A DNA stretch of 25,751 bases from DAOQAK01 sp043801235 (lineage in GTDB: Bacteria > Bacteroidota > Bacteroidia > Bacteroidales > CG2-30-32-10), in the NCBI GenBank assembly GCA_043801235.1, contig JAZDMF010000236.1:1-25751 (forward strand), given 5' to 3'. Positions 1 to 8,129 of this stretch are shown here, one piece after another (within the stretch, counting starts at the first letter, position 1; each line of letters starts with the position of its first letter). A program made the translations under genes and the position numbers. The notes under the pieces were generated by a model. It saw nothing but the letters and a program-made list of their open reading frames with translations, was not told where the DNA came from and ran no database searches.

Positions 1-20
1 AGTTGTCTTTTTTTTGCCAT
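1..20 (-). CDS. 5' end of an unidentified gene running off the left edge
   Basis: On the minus strand the tsaB stop codon (positions 23-21) is followed at once by an ATG at 20-18. It opens a frame reading M-A-K-K-R-Q-L before the window ends. The back-to-back stop/start is typical of translational coupling, so a co-transcribed gene downstream of tsaB is plausible. Only about six codons are visible, so the product cannot be named and even its reality is uncertain. Confidence 0.3.
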
Positions 21-719
21 TCAGATGAGTTTCTTTGGCTTGGTGGCAATAAAATCTTTCAGGTAATAAGGTTCAAAATAGGCGGTATTTTCAAACTGTT
101 TGAACTGGTATTTAAGGAAAGCCGGGCTTAACATTCCATTTGCGGAATTTAAAAAATCATAAATTATTACAGCATTTTTGTGAAGGGAAAGAATCTCTTT
201 GCATTTTCCGGCGCCATCGCCGAAAAAAATAATTTTTTGCTTTTGAAGTGAACCGGAAAACGAATTTTCAGTTATGATTTCAGCAGATGTATCCCGGATA
301 AAATTTCCGTTCAGGTCAAATATAGCATTATATACTTCCATGCGTCTTGCGTCAATCATAGGGCAGAGGAGTGCATCGGAATGATGTTGTCTGGAATGTT
401 CCGAAAGAAAATGCAATGCCATAGAAAGCAATGTGTTTATGGCAATAAGGGGTTTATTCCATGCGTAGCACAATCCTTTAGCTGTTGAAACGCCTATGCG
501 CAAACCAGTGTATGAGCCGGGTCCCATACTAACACATACTGCATCGATATTACTTTGGTTTTTACCCGAAACACTCATTACTTCTGAAACATAAGTTGTG
601 ATTACAGAAGAATGTGAATTGGCAGAATGGGATTCTTTTAAAGCCAGCAGTTTCCCATTTTCAGAAATAGCAACTGAACAAACTTTCGTAGCGGTTTCAA
701 GAAGTAAAATGCAAGACAT
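21..719 (-). CDS. tsaB: tRNA threonylcarbamoyladenosine biosynthesis protein TsaB
   Basis: This 232-residue protein has the TsaB/YeaZ signature: an ASKHA-fold N-terminus (ILLLETATKVCSVAI, residues 4-18) and the strongly conserved GPGSYTGLRIG block (residues 66-76). TsaB is the non-catalytic partner of TsaD and works with TsaC and TsaE in the cytoplasm to make t6A37 on ANN-decoding tRNAs. The length is normal for the family. It is separated from the upstream HlyD-type gene by 451 nt of non-coding, repeat-containing DNA, so it probably has its own promoter. A weak -7-like TACTTTTG lies on the minus strand at 777-770, but it has no clear -33 partner. The identification is secure. Confidence 0.95.
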   Translation of the reverse strand: MSCILLLETATKVCSVAISENGKLLALKESHSANSHSSVITTYVSEVMSVSGKNQSNIDAVCVSMGPGSYTGLRIGVSTAKGLCYAWNKPLIAINTLLSMALHFLSEHSRQHHSDALLCPMIDARRMEVYNAIFDLNGNFIRDTSAEIITENSFSGSLQKQKIIFFGDGAGKCKEILSLHKNAVIIYDFLNSANGMLSPAFLKYQFKQFENTAYFEPYYLKDFIATKPKKLI

Positions 720-737
720 ATATGAAGAAAAAAAATT

Positions 738-772
738 ATGTCAAATGTCAGATGTGTGATGTCAAATGTCAA
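738..772. repeat. Short direct 'TGTCAAATG' word repeat
   Basis: ATGTCAAATGTC occurs twice (738-749 and 759-770) around a degenerate copy. Reverse-complement versions (CATTTGACAT, TCTGACATCAT) reappear at 1129-1168, so the words bracket the spacer in opposite orientations. There are too few, and too short, units for a CRISPR. Confidence 0.5.
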
Positions 773-960
773 AAGTAAAATTAACTGACATGAGTTTTAC
801 GTTATTTTTTAGGTCACTCAGAGCCGGGCACAGCAAGGCATCGAGAGATGAGTTCTATTACTTATTTTTTGGACAAGAGCATAAAAGCAGGATCGCTTTT
901 TATTAATATTTAAACATCCTAATTTTAACAAGTATTCAGGGATTTGATATTTCATGCCAA

Positions 961-1116
961 ACTTCAGTTATTAATGAGGGCATAAAATAGTTTACCTCCC
1001 ACCATGCTTCGATAGACTCAGCATGACGTCCTCGCGCTTGGTCACCTTGAGCTTGTCGAAAGGTAAGCGTGCATTTAAAAAGCCAACTATTTACCGCTCC
1101 CATTAATAACTGAAAT
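961..1116. repeat. Nested imperfect inverted repeat, MITE/REP-like
   Basis: The outer arms 961-992 and 1085-1116 are inverted copies, 26 of 32 positions identical by my alignment. Inside them lies a second, weaker pair: 1006-1026 (CTTCGATAGACTCAGC core) and 1041-1062 (GTCACCTTGAGCTTGTCGAA). Fourteen of 21 are identical, and G-T pairs would improve a folded form. The inner pair resembles the CTTCGACAAGCTCA...TGAC palindrome that I recall as common between genes in many bacteria. No ORF lies inside. It could be a small non-autonomous mobile element or a large transcribed hairpin. Confidence 0.6.
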
Positions 1117-1170
1117 TATTTTTTTAAACATTTGACATATAACATTTGTTATCTGACATCATACATTATT

Positions 1171-2574
1171 TTAGCTGTCGCTTTCAGTAAAAAGGTCTTC
1201 CTTATCAACTTTTTTAACTTTATCACCATCCTTCAGGAGTTTTGAAATGGCTTTGTACGGAGCGGTAACCACTTCCTGTTTTTCAGTTAAACCTTCGAGT
1301 ATCTGAATGTAAGTGTTGTCCTGTATGCCTGTTTTAACTTTAATTTTTTTAACAATTCCGTCAACATAAACAAAAACATATTCCGAGGTTTCTTCATCTT
1401 TTTCTTTCAGTGTTTTTTTTGTGACGGTTTCAAAATGTTCGTCTTCCTCAGTTGCTGCTGTGGCTTTATCTTTTTTCCTGGTTATTGTAGTGTCGGCAGC
1501 CGTAGTATCTTCACGCGTGGTAACGGCCTGAATGGGGATGGAAAGCACATCCACAACCGTTTCCGTTTGAATTTCAACTGTGGCCGACATTCCCGGGCGG
1601 AAAGGAGAGAAAGCTGTATCGGTTTCAGAAAGAAGGTCGGAGTATGATGAGCGCAGGATGCGGATTTTTACATCAAAATTTGTAACCTGATCGATGGAAG
1701 TTGTTGTTGTAACATTGTTGGCTGAATTGGCTATTTCGGTCACAAGTCCTTTGAATTTACGGTCGAGGTAAGCATCCACTTCAATGCTTGCAGTATCGCC
1801 GATATTTACGCGGACAATATCGTTTTCGTTCACACTTACGTTTACTTCCATTTCATTCAGGTTGGCAATTCGCATCATTTCGGTGCCCGAGAATTGCGAA
1901 GTTCCTACAACTCTTTCGCCTTTTTCCACATTGAGTTTCGAAACAGTACCGCTGACAGGCGCATATACCGATGTTTTCGTGAGACTGTTGTTGGCTTCTG
2001 TCAGTGATGCATTTGCACTTATAACATTGTATTCGGCAGCTTTCACGGTTTCTTTGGATCCTTCAACACTTGCTTCTGCAACAGTATAGGCTGCCTGTGC
2101 GGCATCCCATTCGGAAGCAGAAATAACCCCCGATTCATACAGTGTTTTGTTTCTTTCATAAGTAGCTTTTACGTTCACATATTCAGCCTGGGTGGTTAAA
2201 AGTGATGATTTGGAAGTGGCAAGGTTGGCCTTTGATGTATTTACAGCAGCAGCCATTCTGTCAAGGTTAGAAAGATAATAATCAGGATTGATTTTCGCAA
2301 GCAGATCGCCTTCCTGCACCTGCTCGCCTTCTTTCACATACAGTTCAACAATTTCGCCGGAAACGTCAGGACTAAGTTTCACTTCCACTTCGGGTTGAAT
2401 TTTTCCGTTTGCGGAAACAGTTTCAATGATGGTTCGTTTTGAAACCAGATCTGTGCTTATTTTTGTCTCGCTGCTTTTCCCTATCCAGCCTGCATTTTTA
2501 CCGATAATCACAAAGATTATCAATGCTCCAAGAGCAATTAAAAGATATTTGAGAATTTTTTTTCTGTTCTTCAT
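1171..2574 (-). CDS. HlyD/MacA-type periplasmic adaptor (membrane fusion protein)
   Basis: This 467-residue protein has an N-terminal membrane anchor (about residues 8-24). Next come a split biotinyl-lipoyl-like domain (64-97, with SGEIVELYVKEGEQVQEGDLL, and 201-240, with YAPVSGTVSKLNVEKGE) and an intervening alpha-helical hairpin rich in Ala/Glu (about 101-200). Beta-barrel and membrane-proximal domains follow. A charged Thr/Lys/Glu-rich insert (about 355-395) interrupts the C-terminal part. Such adaptors bridge an inner-membrane ABC (MacB-like) or RND pump to a TolC-type channel. The ATG at 2574 lies 25 nt after the TolC-type gene on the same strand, so the two should be co-transcribed. No pump gene follows, because tsaB is next. 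The substrate is unknown. Confidence 0.9.
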   Translation of the reverse strand: MKNRKKILKYLLIALGALIIFVIIGKNAGWIGKSSETKISTDLVSKRTIIETVSANGKIQPEVEVKLSPDVSGEIVELYVKEGEQVQEGDLLAKINPDYYLSNLDRMAAAVNTSKANLATSKSSLLTTQAEYVNVKATYERNKTLYESGVISASEWDAAQAAYTVAEASVEGSKETVKAAEYNVISANASLTEANNSLTKTSVYAPVSGTVSKLNVEKGERVVGTSQFSGTEMMRIANLNEMEVNVSVNENDIVRVNIGDTASIEVDAYLDRKFKGLVTEIANSANNVTTTTSIDQVTNFDVKIRILRSSYSDLLSETDTAFSPFRPGMSATVEIQTETVVDVLSIPIQAVTTREDTTAADTTITRKKDKATAATEEDEHFETVTKKTLKEKDEETSEYVFVYVDGIVKKIKVKTGIQDNTYIQILEGLTEKQEVVTAPYKAISKLLKDGDKVKKVDKEDLFTESDS

Positions 2575-2599
2575 ATTCCAGAATTTTTTTCTTTTTCAA

Positions 2600-3460
2600 T
2601 TATTTGAGTTCAATGGGTTTTCCCATGTAAAAATCGAGTATTTTCAGCCGGAACACATATTCGTATTTGGCTTGCAGAAGTGTTGATTCGGCTTCTGCCA
2701 GTTTGTTTTTTGCATCATCATATTCGGTTGAATTCACAAGCCCCACTTCAAATTTCTGCTCGGCATATTTGAATGCTTCCTTGTATGCATCGACCGATTT
2801 TGACGATGATTTATATTTGTTCAGTGCTGCCAGCGCATCAGCGTATGCCTGCTGTATGCTTTTGTACAAAGTGTTTTTAGCTGTCAGTAATGTATATTCG
2901 TAATTCTGTATGGCAATTTTTGCCCTGGTAATGGTTGCATTGGCCAGCCAGCCGTTGAAAATGGGAACATACAAACTGAAGCTGATTGATTTATTTATGT
3001 TGTCGTTAAACTGATCATTGAACGGGATATTTTCGTAATTATAATCAAACGCAGGGGAGTAAACGGTATCGCCTCCGCCTGTGAAACCTGAAGGTAAATA
3101 GCCGGAAAGAGTGACATCTTTTATTCGTTTGCCTGCGCCTGAATAACCTGTTCCGTAGGATCCGCGCAGCGATAAAGCGGGATACCTCATTCCCTGGGCA
3201 ATGGAAAGACCTATTTCTGAACTTTTCACTTTCAGCTCGGCGCTTTTAATTTCAGGTTGTGTGCCGACAGCAAAAGCAAAAATCTGATCGGGTGTCAAGA
3301 GCAATGTTGATTCCATGGGCGCTTCCAGAACCGGAACCATGATGTTGAAACTGTCTGCCGAAGGAAGATCGAGCATTTGGGTGATGATAAGATAGGCGAT
3401 ATCAAGATTATTCTGAGCGGTAACAACGCTTAACTCTTCGGTTGACTGCTGTGCCTGCAA
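2600..3460 (-). CDS. TolC family outer membrane efflux protein, C-terminal part (frameshifted)
   Basis: This is the larger part of a TolC-type channel whose reading frame is broken near 3474. The 286 residues from the first internal ATG contain the second structural repeat: beta-strand segments (SISFSLYVPIFNGW) and long Ala/Lys/Glu-rich helices (KYAEQKFEVGLVNSTEYDDAKNKLAEAE). The frame is open upstream of this ATG as ...TLLTLQAQQ, which joins smoothly to ...NAGTVSK of the N-terminal fragment if one base is restored. The ATG at 3460 is therefore an in-gene Met, not a true start. Restored, the gene spans 2600-4017 and encodes about 472 residues, which is normal for the family. Confidence 0.85.
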   Translation of the reverse strand: MQAQQSTEELSVVTAQNNLDIAYLIITQMLDLPSADSFNIMVPVLEAPMESTLLLTPDQIFAFAVGTQPEIKSAELKVKSSEIGLSIAQGMRYPALSLRGSYGTGYSGAGKRIKDVTLSGYLPSGFTGGGDTVYSPAFDYNYENIPFNDQFNDNINKSISFSLYVPIFNGWLANATITRAKIAIQNYEYTLLTAKNTLYKSIQQAYADALAALNKYKSSSKSVDAYKEAFKYAEQKFEVGLVNSTEYDDAKNKLAEAESTLLQAKYEYVFRLKILDFYMGKPIELK

Positions 3461-4017
3461 TGTGAGCAGCGTGCCTTTGAAACAGTTCCGGCATTAACGA
3501 GTTTCTGTGTTCGCGCCACCTGTTTTTCAGTAATAGCGAGTTGATTTTCGGCAATCCCTAAAAGTTCATCGCAGTAAAGAATTTGCAGGTAAGCGGTAGC
3601 AAGGTTCAGCGAAATATCGTTCATCATTTTGTCAAGGTCATACTGGCTTGACTCCAGTTCAATTTTGTTTTGTTTCACAGTGTTTAAAAGCTGGAAGCCG
3701 CTGAAAAGGGTGATGCTGCTGCTGAGATAAAAATTATCTGACTGCACGCGTTCGGTGGCAAAACTGTTAGTGTACATGTCGATGGTTTTTCCGTAATTGT
3801 ATGCGTGAGATGCATTGGCGTTAAGAGTGGGAAAAAGGCTGGTTTTGCTTTGCAGCAGATTCACTTTGGCAAGTTGCTCCGACAGTTGCTGCTGCTTGAT
3901 CTGTATGTTGTTGGAGAGCGCATAATCAATGCAGGCCTGAAGTGTCCATGTTTTCTGGGCATTTAAAAAAGGTATAGAAATAATAAATAGAGTTGAAATG
4001 ATGATTATTCTTTTCAT
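3430..4017 (-). CDS. TolC family outer membrane efflux protein, N-terminal part (frameshifted)
   Basis: The fragment has a signal peptide (MKRIIIISTLFIISIPFLNAQ) and then the first TolC repeat (LQACIDYALSNN..., outer-membrane strand region around YNYGKTIDMYTN, helices). It runs true to about residue 179 (QKLVNAGTVSK) and then becomes an unrelated, Cys/His-rich tail before a stop. One missing base in the CC run at 3474-3475 (plus strand; CCC expected) explains the break. A functional protein would form a trimeric outer-membrane/periplasmic tunnel paired with the HlyD-type adaptor encoded downstream. As the sequence stands the gene is broken, either by a real mutation or by a consensus error. 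A -7-like box precedes it (4050-4043). Confidence 0.85.
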   Translation of the reverse strand: MKRIIIISTLFIISIPFLNAQKTWTLQACIDYALSNNIQIKQQQLSEQLAKVNLLQSKTSLFPTLNANASHAYNYGKTIDMYTNSFATERVQSDNFYLSSSITLFSGFQLLNTVKQNKIELESSQYDLDKMMNDISLNLATAYLQILYCDELLGIAENQLAITEKQVARTQKLVNAGTVSKARCSHCRHSSQPKS

Positions 4018-4042
4018 GCAAATGTGAGTGTGTAATGGAATG

Positions 4043-4050
4043 CAAATATA
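4043..4050 (-). promoter_or_regulatory. Candidate -7 box for the TolC-type/HlyD-type operon
   Basis: Read on the minus strand the sequence is TATATTTG, an exact match to the Bacteroidota -7 consensus TAnnTTTG. It ends 25 nt before the ATG at 4017. No clean TTG -33 partner was found at 17-23 nt upstream, so this is only a partial match. Confidence 0.35.
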
Positions 4051-4156
4051 TCAGTTATTGTTATATTATATTGTGAAATTAACGAAATTTAATTATGAGA
4101 AATTTTTCTTTTACAGCAAGTTTGAATACCTTTGTTTGTAAAACAAATCCTAAATC

Positions 4157-4288
4157 CCAAATTCTGAATTCCAAATAAGTTCAAAATTCAAAAATTAATG
4201 TTTAAAACCGTTTTGGTAATTGCAATTTTGATCATTGGATTTCCTGTATACCGCAGCAGGTATTTCTTATTTGGTGGTTGAGATTTGG
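4157..4288. repeat. Inverted-arm intergenic element (spacer 86 nt)
   Basis: Arms 4157-4179 and 4266-4288 are imperfect inverted copies, 19 of 24 aligned columns identical with two 1-nt gaps. They share the word CCAAATAAG and a CCAAAT(T)CT block. The arms are AT-rich 'CCAAAT' words. The intervening 86 nt contain no ORF. Confidence 0.45.
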
Positions 4289-4326
4289 AATTTTTACTAA
4301 TCAGACATCTTTAAATAACCTTGTTT

Positions 4327-6708
4327 ATGAAACGTTTATTTTTCCTGCTGGTAATTTTGACACTTATAGCAAGTATTTTCATGCTGAGTGCTTTTAAAAA
4401 TAATTCCGTTCCTTCCAAAGAAACCAAATCAGGGCTCGTCAGCGACACTATCGATGTGTTGAATTATTCCATAAATCTTGATATTATTTATTTGTCGAAT
4501 AAGGATATTTCGGGCTACACAGAGCTGACCATAGTTCCCAAAATAAATAATCTGAGTACAATTCCTCTTGATCTGCTTGGAATGACAGTGGATTCCGTTT
4601 TGATAAATAATATAACGGCACCCTCATATTCCTATAATGATACCTTGCTCCGCATTTCGCTGGCTGCACCTGCAAACATCAGTGACACATTATCTGTAAG
4701 GGTTTATTATCATGGATTTCCGCAGATGGATGCCTCGGGCTGGGGAGGATTTTATTTCAGCGCCGACAGCAATTACGCGTATAATCTGGGTGTGGGATTT
4801 CTCGCGGTGCCACATAACTTTGGACGTGTATGGTTTCCGTGCATTGATGATTTTGTTGACAGGGCAACGTATGATTGTTACATCAGAGTGAAAGACACCA
4901 AAACAGCTGTGTGCGGAGGAACAATGATGAGCGAAACCAATAATGGCGACGGAACAAAAACTTTTTACTGGCGCCTGCATGATGAAATTCCTACATATCT
5001 TGCTTCTGTTGCGGTCGGGCCTTATGTTCCCGTATTATGTACTTTCAACGGAATGAATGGCAGTATTCCCGTTAAAATTTACGTGACACCTTCTGATACA
5101 AATCATGCCAAAGGTTCTTTTACCAATTTACTTGATATTCTTTCTGTTTATGAAAATGATTTCGGCCCATACTTATGGGAGCGCGTGGGATACGTAGCCG
5201 TTCCTTTTAACAACGGCGCGATGGAACATTCCACAAACATTGCATATCCGATTATTTGTGTTGATGGCACCCTGAACTATGAGGGGCTTTATGCCCACGA
5301 GTTGTCTCATCAGTGGTTCGGCAACCTGGTTACCTGCGCAACTGCCGGAGATATGTGGATAAATGAAGGCTGGGCAACATTCTGTGAATCGATATTCAGG
5401 GAGGGGCTTTATGGTTATGCAAGCTATATAGCCAACGTAAAGTCAAATCATTATTATTCCATTAATAACAGCCATATTGATGATGACGGGTATTTTGCTC
5501 TTTACGGGATTCCAACTGAAATTACCTACGGAAGCACTGTTTATGAAAATGGCGCCGATGTAATTCATACTTTAAGATATTATCTGGGCGATTCGCTTTT
5601 TTTCAGCACGGTGAAGGCATGGATGAATACATATAAATTCGATCATATTTCCACTGATGAACTGCGCGATTTTTTTACAGCACAGTCGGGTGTTGATGTA
5701 ACCGATTTTTTTGAAGGATGGATCAAAACACCCGGATTTCCTCATTTTTCAATCGATTCGGTGGTTTATGAAGGAACAGGGAATGATTATACTGTGTATG
5801 TCAGGCAAAAACTTCATCATAAACCTTCCTTTGTGAATTCAAATAAAATAGAGATTGCTTTTATGAATGATACATGGCAGAAGTACACTGAAAACATAGA
5901 ATTTTCAGGCGAATACGGGAATAAATTATTTCACCTTCCTTTCACTCCGGAAATTGTGATGATGGACCTTGATGAAAAAGTGAGCGATGCGACAACCGAT
6001 TATTATAAAGTAATTAAAACTACCGGTAATCATTTTTTTTCTAATTCCTTTTTTTCTCTGAATGTTCTGAATGTTTCCGACTCGGCGTTTTTCCGTGTGG
6101 AGCATAACTGGGTGGCAGCTGATCCCCTGAAAGCTCCGTCGGCTGAAATATTCCGGGTGTCGGATAAAAGGTACTGGAAAATAGACGGGATAATTCCACA
6201 GGGATTTAATGCAACGGGAAAATTTAATTACAACCGCAATTCAAGCGGCATGGAAAATTTATTACTTCCTACGGCTGCATCTGTCGATTCGCTGGTGCTG
6301 CTATTCAGGGAAGATGCTGCCGATGACTGGCAGGTGGTGAATTTTGTGAAATCAGGAACATCGGTGGGATATCTGACAACGAACAACCTTCAGAAAGGAG
6401 AATATACATTTGGTGTTGGAAAACCCAACCAGTCGGGAATTTCACAGATCGACAATACAAAGAAACCGTCGTTGGATGTATACCCGAATCCTTCAACCGA
6501 TACATTTTACATTACATATATGGCTGAAGAAAATTCTGAAATAAAAATATACGATGCATCGAATAAACTCGTTTATTCAAAAGAGGTGAAGCAGAAACAG
6601 GGGCAGCTTTCATGGTCACCATTAAAAGTAAAGCAGGGAGTTTATTTTATTTATCTTTATTCCGATGACAAACCTGTTGCGTCAAAGAAAGCCGTATTTT
6701 CAAAGTAA
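4327..6708 (+). CDS. T9SS-exported M1 family metallo-aminopeptidase
   Basis: From the ATG at 4327 the protein has 793 residues. An in-frame TTG two codons earlier is less likely as the start. After a hydrophobic signal peptide comes the M1 N-terminal beta domain, then a GAMEN-like motif (GAMEH, 297-301). The zinc site follows: HELSH (324-328) with the third ligand E347 in NEGWA, exactly 18 residues after the second His. A YENGAD motif supplies the expected catalytic Tyr. A C-terminal type A sorting domain begins at about residue 718 (VYPNPSTDTFYITY) and ends KKAVFSK, so the enzyme should be secreted or surface-attached through T9SS. It probably removes N-terminal residues from extracellular peptides. 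The OmpA-domain gene starts 1 nt after its stop. Confidence 0.93.
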   Translation: MKRLFFLLVILTLIASIFMLSAFKNNSVPSKETKSGLVSDTIDVLNYSINLDIIYLSNKDISGYTELTIVPKINNLSTIPLDLLGMTVDSVLINNITAPSYSYNDTLLRISLAAPANISDTLSVRVYYHGFPQMDASGWGGFYFSADSNYAYNLGVGFLAVPHNFGRVWFPCIDDFVDRATYDCYIRVKDTKTAVCGGTMMSETNNGDGTKTFYWRLHDEIPTYLASVAVGPYVPVLCTFNGMNGSIPVKIYVTPSDTNHAKGSFTNLLDILSVYENDFGPYLWERVGYVAVPFNNGAMEHSTNIAYPIICVDGTLNYEGLYAHELSHQWFGNLVTCATAGDMWINEGWATFCESIFREGLYGYASYIANVKSNHYYSINNSHIDDDGYFALYGIPTEITYGSTVYENGADVIHTLRYYLGDSLFFSTVKAWMNTYKFDHISTDELRDFFTAQSGVDVTDFFEGWIKTPGFPHFSIDSVVYEGTGNDYTVYVRQKLHHKPSFVNSNKIEIAFMNDTWQKYTENIEFSGEYGNKLFHLPFTPEIVMMDLDEKVSDATTDYYKVIKTTGNHFFSNSFFSLNVLNVSDSAFFRVEHNWVAADPLKAPSAEIFRVSDKRYWKIDGIIPQGFNATGKFNYNRNSSGMENLLLPTAASVDSLVLLFREDAADDWQVVNFVKSGTSVGYLTTNNLQKGEYTFGVGKPNQSGISQIDNTKKPSLDVYPNPSTDTFYITYMAEENSEIKIYDASNKLVYSKEVKQKQGQLSWSPLKVKQGVYFIYLYSDDKPVASKKAVFSK

Positions 6709-6709
6709 A

Positions 6710-7954
6710 ATGAAATGTGTTTGTTTTATAAAACAGATACTGCCTTACTTATTTTTTCTTCTTCCTGTTTTCAGCCAGGCTCAGAATTTTCAGGTCACTG
6801 AAGCAAATGCCGACTGCAGTTCTCCGGTTTTTCTTACGGATACCATTTTCGGCCCGGCCAACGCTCCCGAAGGATATGGAACTGTGAACGAATTTCAGGA
6901 TGTACTCGGAAATTTATACAGTTTTGAAAAAGAGCATCACAGCGTTTGGTTCAAATTTGTTTCGCCCGCAACAGGAGCTCTGGCCATGGATATTATTCCT
7001 GAATGCATAAAAGATGATTATGATTTTTTACTTTTTAAATATACTGGTAACGAATCCGGTTTTTGCGAAAACATTAAATCAAAAAAACTGAAGCCCATCA
7101 GAAGCGCAATATCGAGAAACGATAAAACTATTTTAAGCATGACTGGACTGGAACAAGGTGCCACTGATGAGTTCATACATTCCGGACCCGGTGAATCGTA
7201 CAGCAAGCCTCTGGATGTAAATAAAAATGATGTTTATTATCTCGTATTGGATAATGTGTATGAATACGGCTGCGGTTTCACGTTAAAACTTCATTACAAA
7301 TATTCTCTGACAACAAATTCCATGAATATTACAATTCTTGACAGCCTCACCGGAGAGATGATAAATGGTAATATTGATATTATCGACTCAGTAAAAAATG
7401 ATACATTAAAAAAGATAACCTTTCAAAAAAATATCAGCAGTTATTTTATGTCCGTGGATTCGCTGCATGTGTACAAGATAACAGCAGCAGCAAAGGGATA
7501 TTTTACAAAATCGCTGCTATTTAAGCCTACTGCAGTTGCCGGTGTTTTCAGCCTAAAAATAAATTTACAAAAAATTGAAGCAGGTAAAAAAATAGTGCTC
7601 GATAATATATATTTTTACGGCAACAAAGATATTTTTCTGCCAATATCAAATCAGGCGCTTGAAGGTTTGCTTGGCACCATGAAAGATAATCCGAACCTGA
7701 ACATTGAAGTGCAGGGGCATGTGAACTGGCCGTATAATGCAGTAACACCGCCGGATACAAGCTGGAACTGGAAGCTGTCGATAATGAGGGCTAAAGCGGT
7801 TTGCAAATACCTTATGGATAACGGTATTGCCGAAGACCGGCTTTCATTCAAGGGTTTCGGGAATTCACACATGCTTTTTCCGTATGCAAAAACGGCCGCG
7901 GAAATGGAAAAGAACCGGAGAGTGGAAATTCTTGTAATTTCGAACGATGAATAA
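6710..7954 (+). CDS. OmpA-domain envelope protein, copy 1
   Basis: The ATG at 6710, one base after the peptidase stop, gives 414 residues beginning with a good signal peptide (MKCVCFIKQILPYLFFLLP...SQAQ). An earlier in-frame Met overlapping the peptidase gene would bury this signal. The N-terminal half is a beta-rich, probably jelly-roll-like domain (HHSVWFKFVSPATGALAMDI, DDYDFLLFKYTGNE). A short Ig/carboxypeptidase-regulatory-like stretch follows. An OmpA-type peptidoglycan-binding domain occupies about 294-414 (LDNIYFYGN, VQGHVN, LSIMRAKAVCKYL, KNRRVEI). The usual GHTD is GHVN here. It is probably a periplasmic or outer-membrane anchor protein, and the tight coupling suggests co-expression with the M1 peptidase. 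It has no T9SS domain. A paralogue lies at 9037-10251. Confidence 0.88.
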   Translation: MKCVCFIKQILPYLFFLLPVFSQAQNFQVTEANADCSSPVFLTDTIFGPANAPEGYGTVNEFQDVLGNLYSFEKEHHSVWFKFVSPATGALAMDIIPECIKDDYDFLLFKYTGNESGFCENIKSKKLKPIRSAISRNDKTILSMTGLEQGATDEFIHSGPGESYSKPLDVNKNDVYYLVLDNVYEYGCGFTLKLHYKYSLTTNSMNITILDSLTGEMINGNIDIIDSVKNDTLKKITFQKNISSYFMSVDSLHVYKITAAAKGYFTKSLLFKPTAVAGVFSLKINLQKIEAGKKIVLDNIYFYGNKDIFLPISNQALEGLLGTMKDNPNLNIEVQGHVNWPYNAVTPPDTSWNWKLSIMRAKAVCKYLMDNGIAEDRLSFKGFGNSHMLFPYAKTAAEMEKNRRVEILVISNDE

Positions 7955-8129
7955 ATCTTTAATCAGGTATTGCTTGAATCCAATATAGTAATTTAAAATA
8001 TTTGAACAATCGAACATTGGAACTATGGAATTATTAATATGTTAGGCTCATAAGTTTTATATTTTCAGTTATTATAAAGGCAAATGGGCATATCTGCTTC
8101 ACCATATCTGACAAATAAATTTTTTAGGC

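Larger units (their letters stand above)
720..1170. other. 451-nt non-coding spacer rich in inverted and word repeats
   Basis: No credible ORF is seen. The spacer holds short direct repeats of TGTCAAATG-like words next to tsaB (738-772), an inverted echo of those words beside the HlyD stop (1129-1168), and a nested inverted-repeat element at 961-1116 listed separately. The 808-905 stretch is locally less AT-rich, with a small stem at 840-851 (CATC/GATG with a GAGA loop). I could not assign it to any gene or RNA family. Confidence 0.6.
4018..4326. other. Divergent intergenic region
   Basis: About 309 nt lie between the minus-strand efflux genes and the plus-strand peptidase. The region holds the -7 box for the minus operon, a TAnnTTTG match on the plus strand (TACCTTTG, 4127-4134, without a good -33 box), and an inverted pair at 4157-4179/4266-4288. 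No ORF is credible. Confidence 0.5.

Noticed and set aside
738..772. Possible CRISPR-like repeats
   Set aside because: Units are only about 12 nt, degenerate, without regular unique spacers, and there are no cas genes. The same holds for the TTCGAATG words at 8953-8989.
808..905. tRNA or small structured RNA in the less AT-rich stretch
   Set aside because: No cloverleaf, TTCGANTC loop or known RNA motif was found; only a 4-bp stem at 840-851 is visible.
3460..3490. Programmed ribosomal frameshift in the TolC-type gene
   Set aside because: No slippery heptamer or downstream pseudoknot-like stem was seen. A simple 1-nt deletion explains the break, and TolC genes are not known to use recoding.
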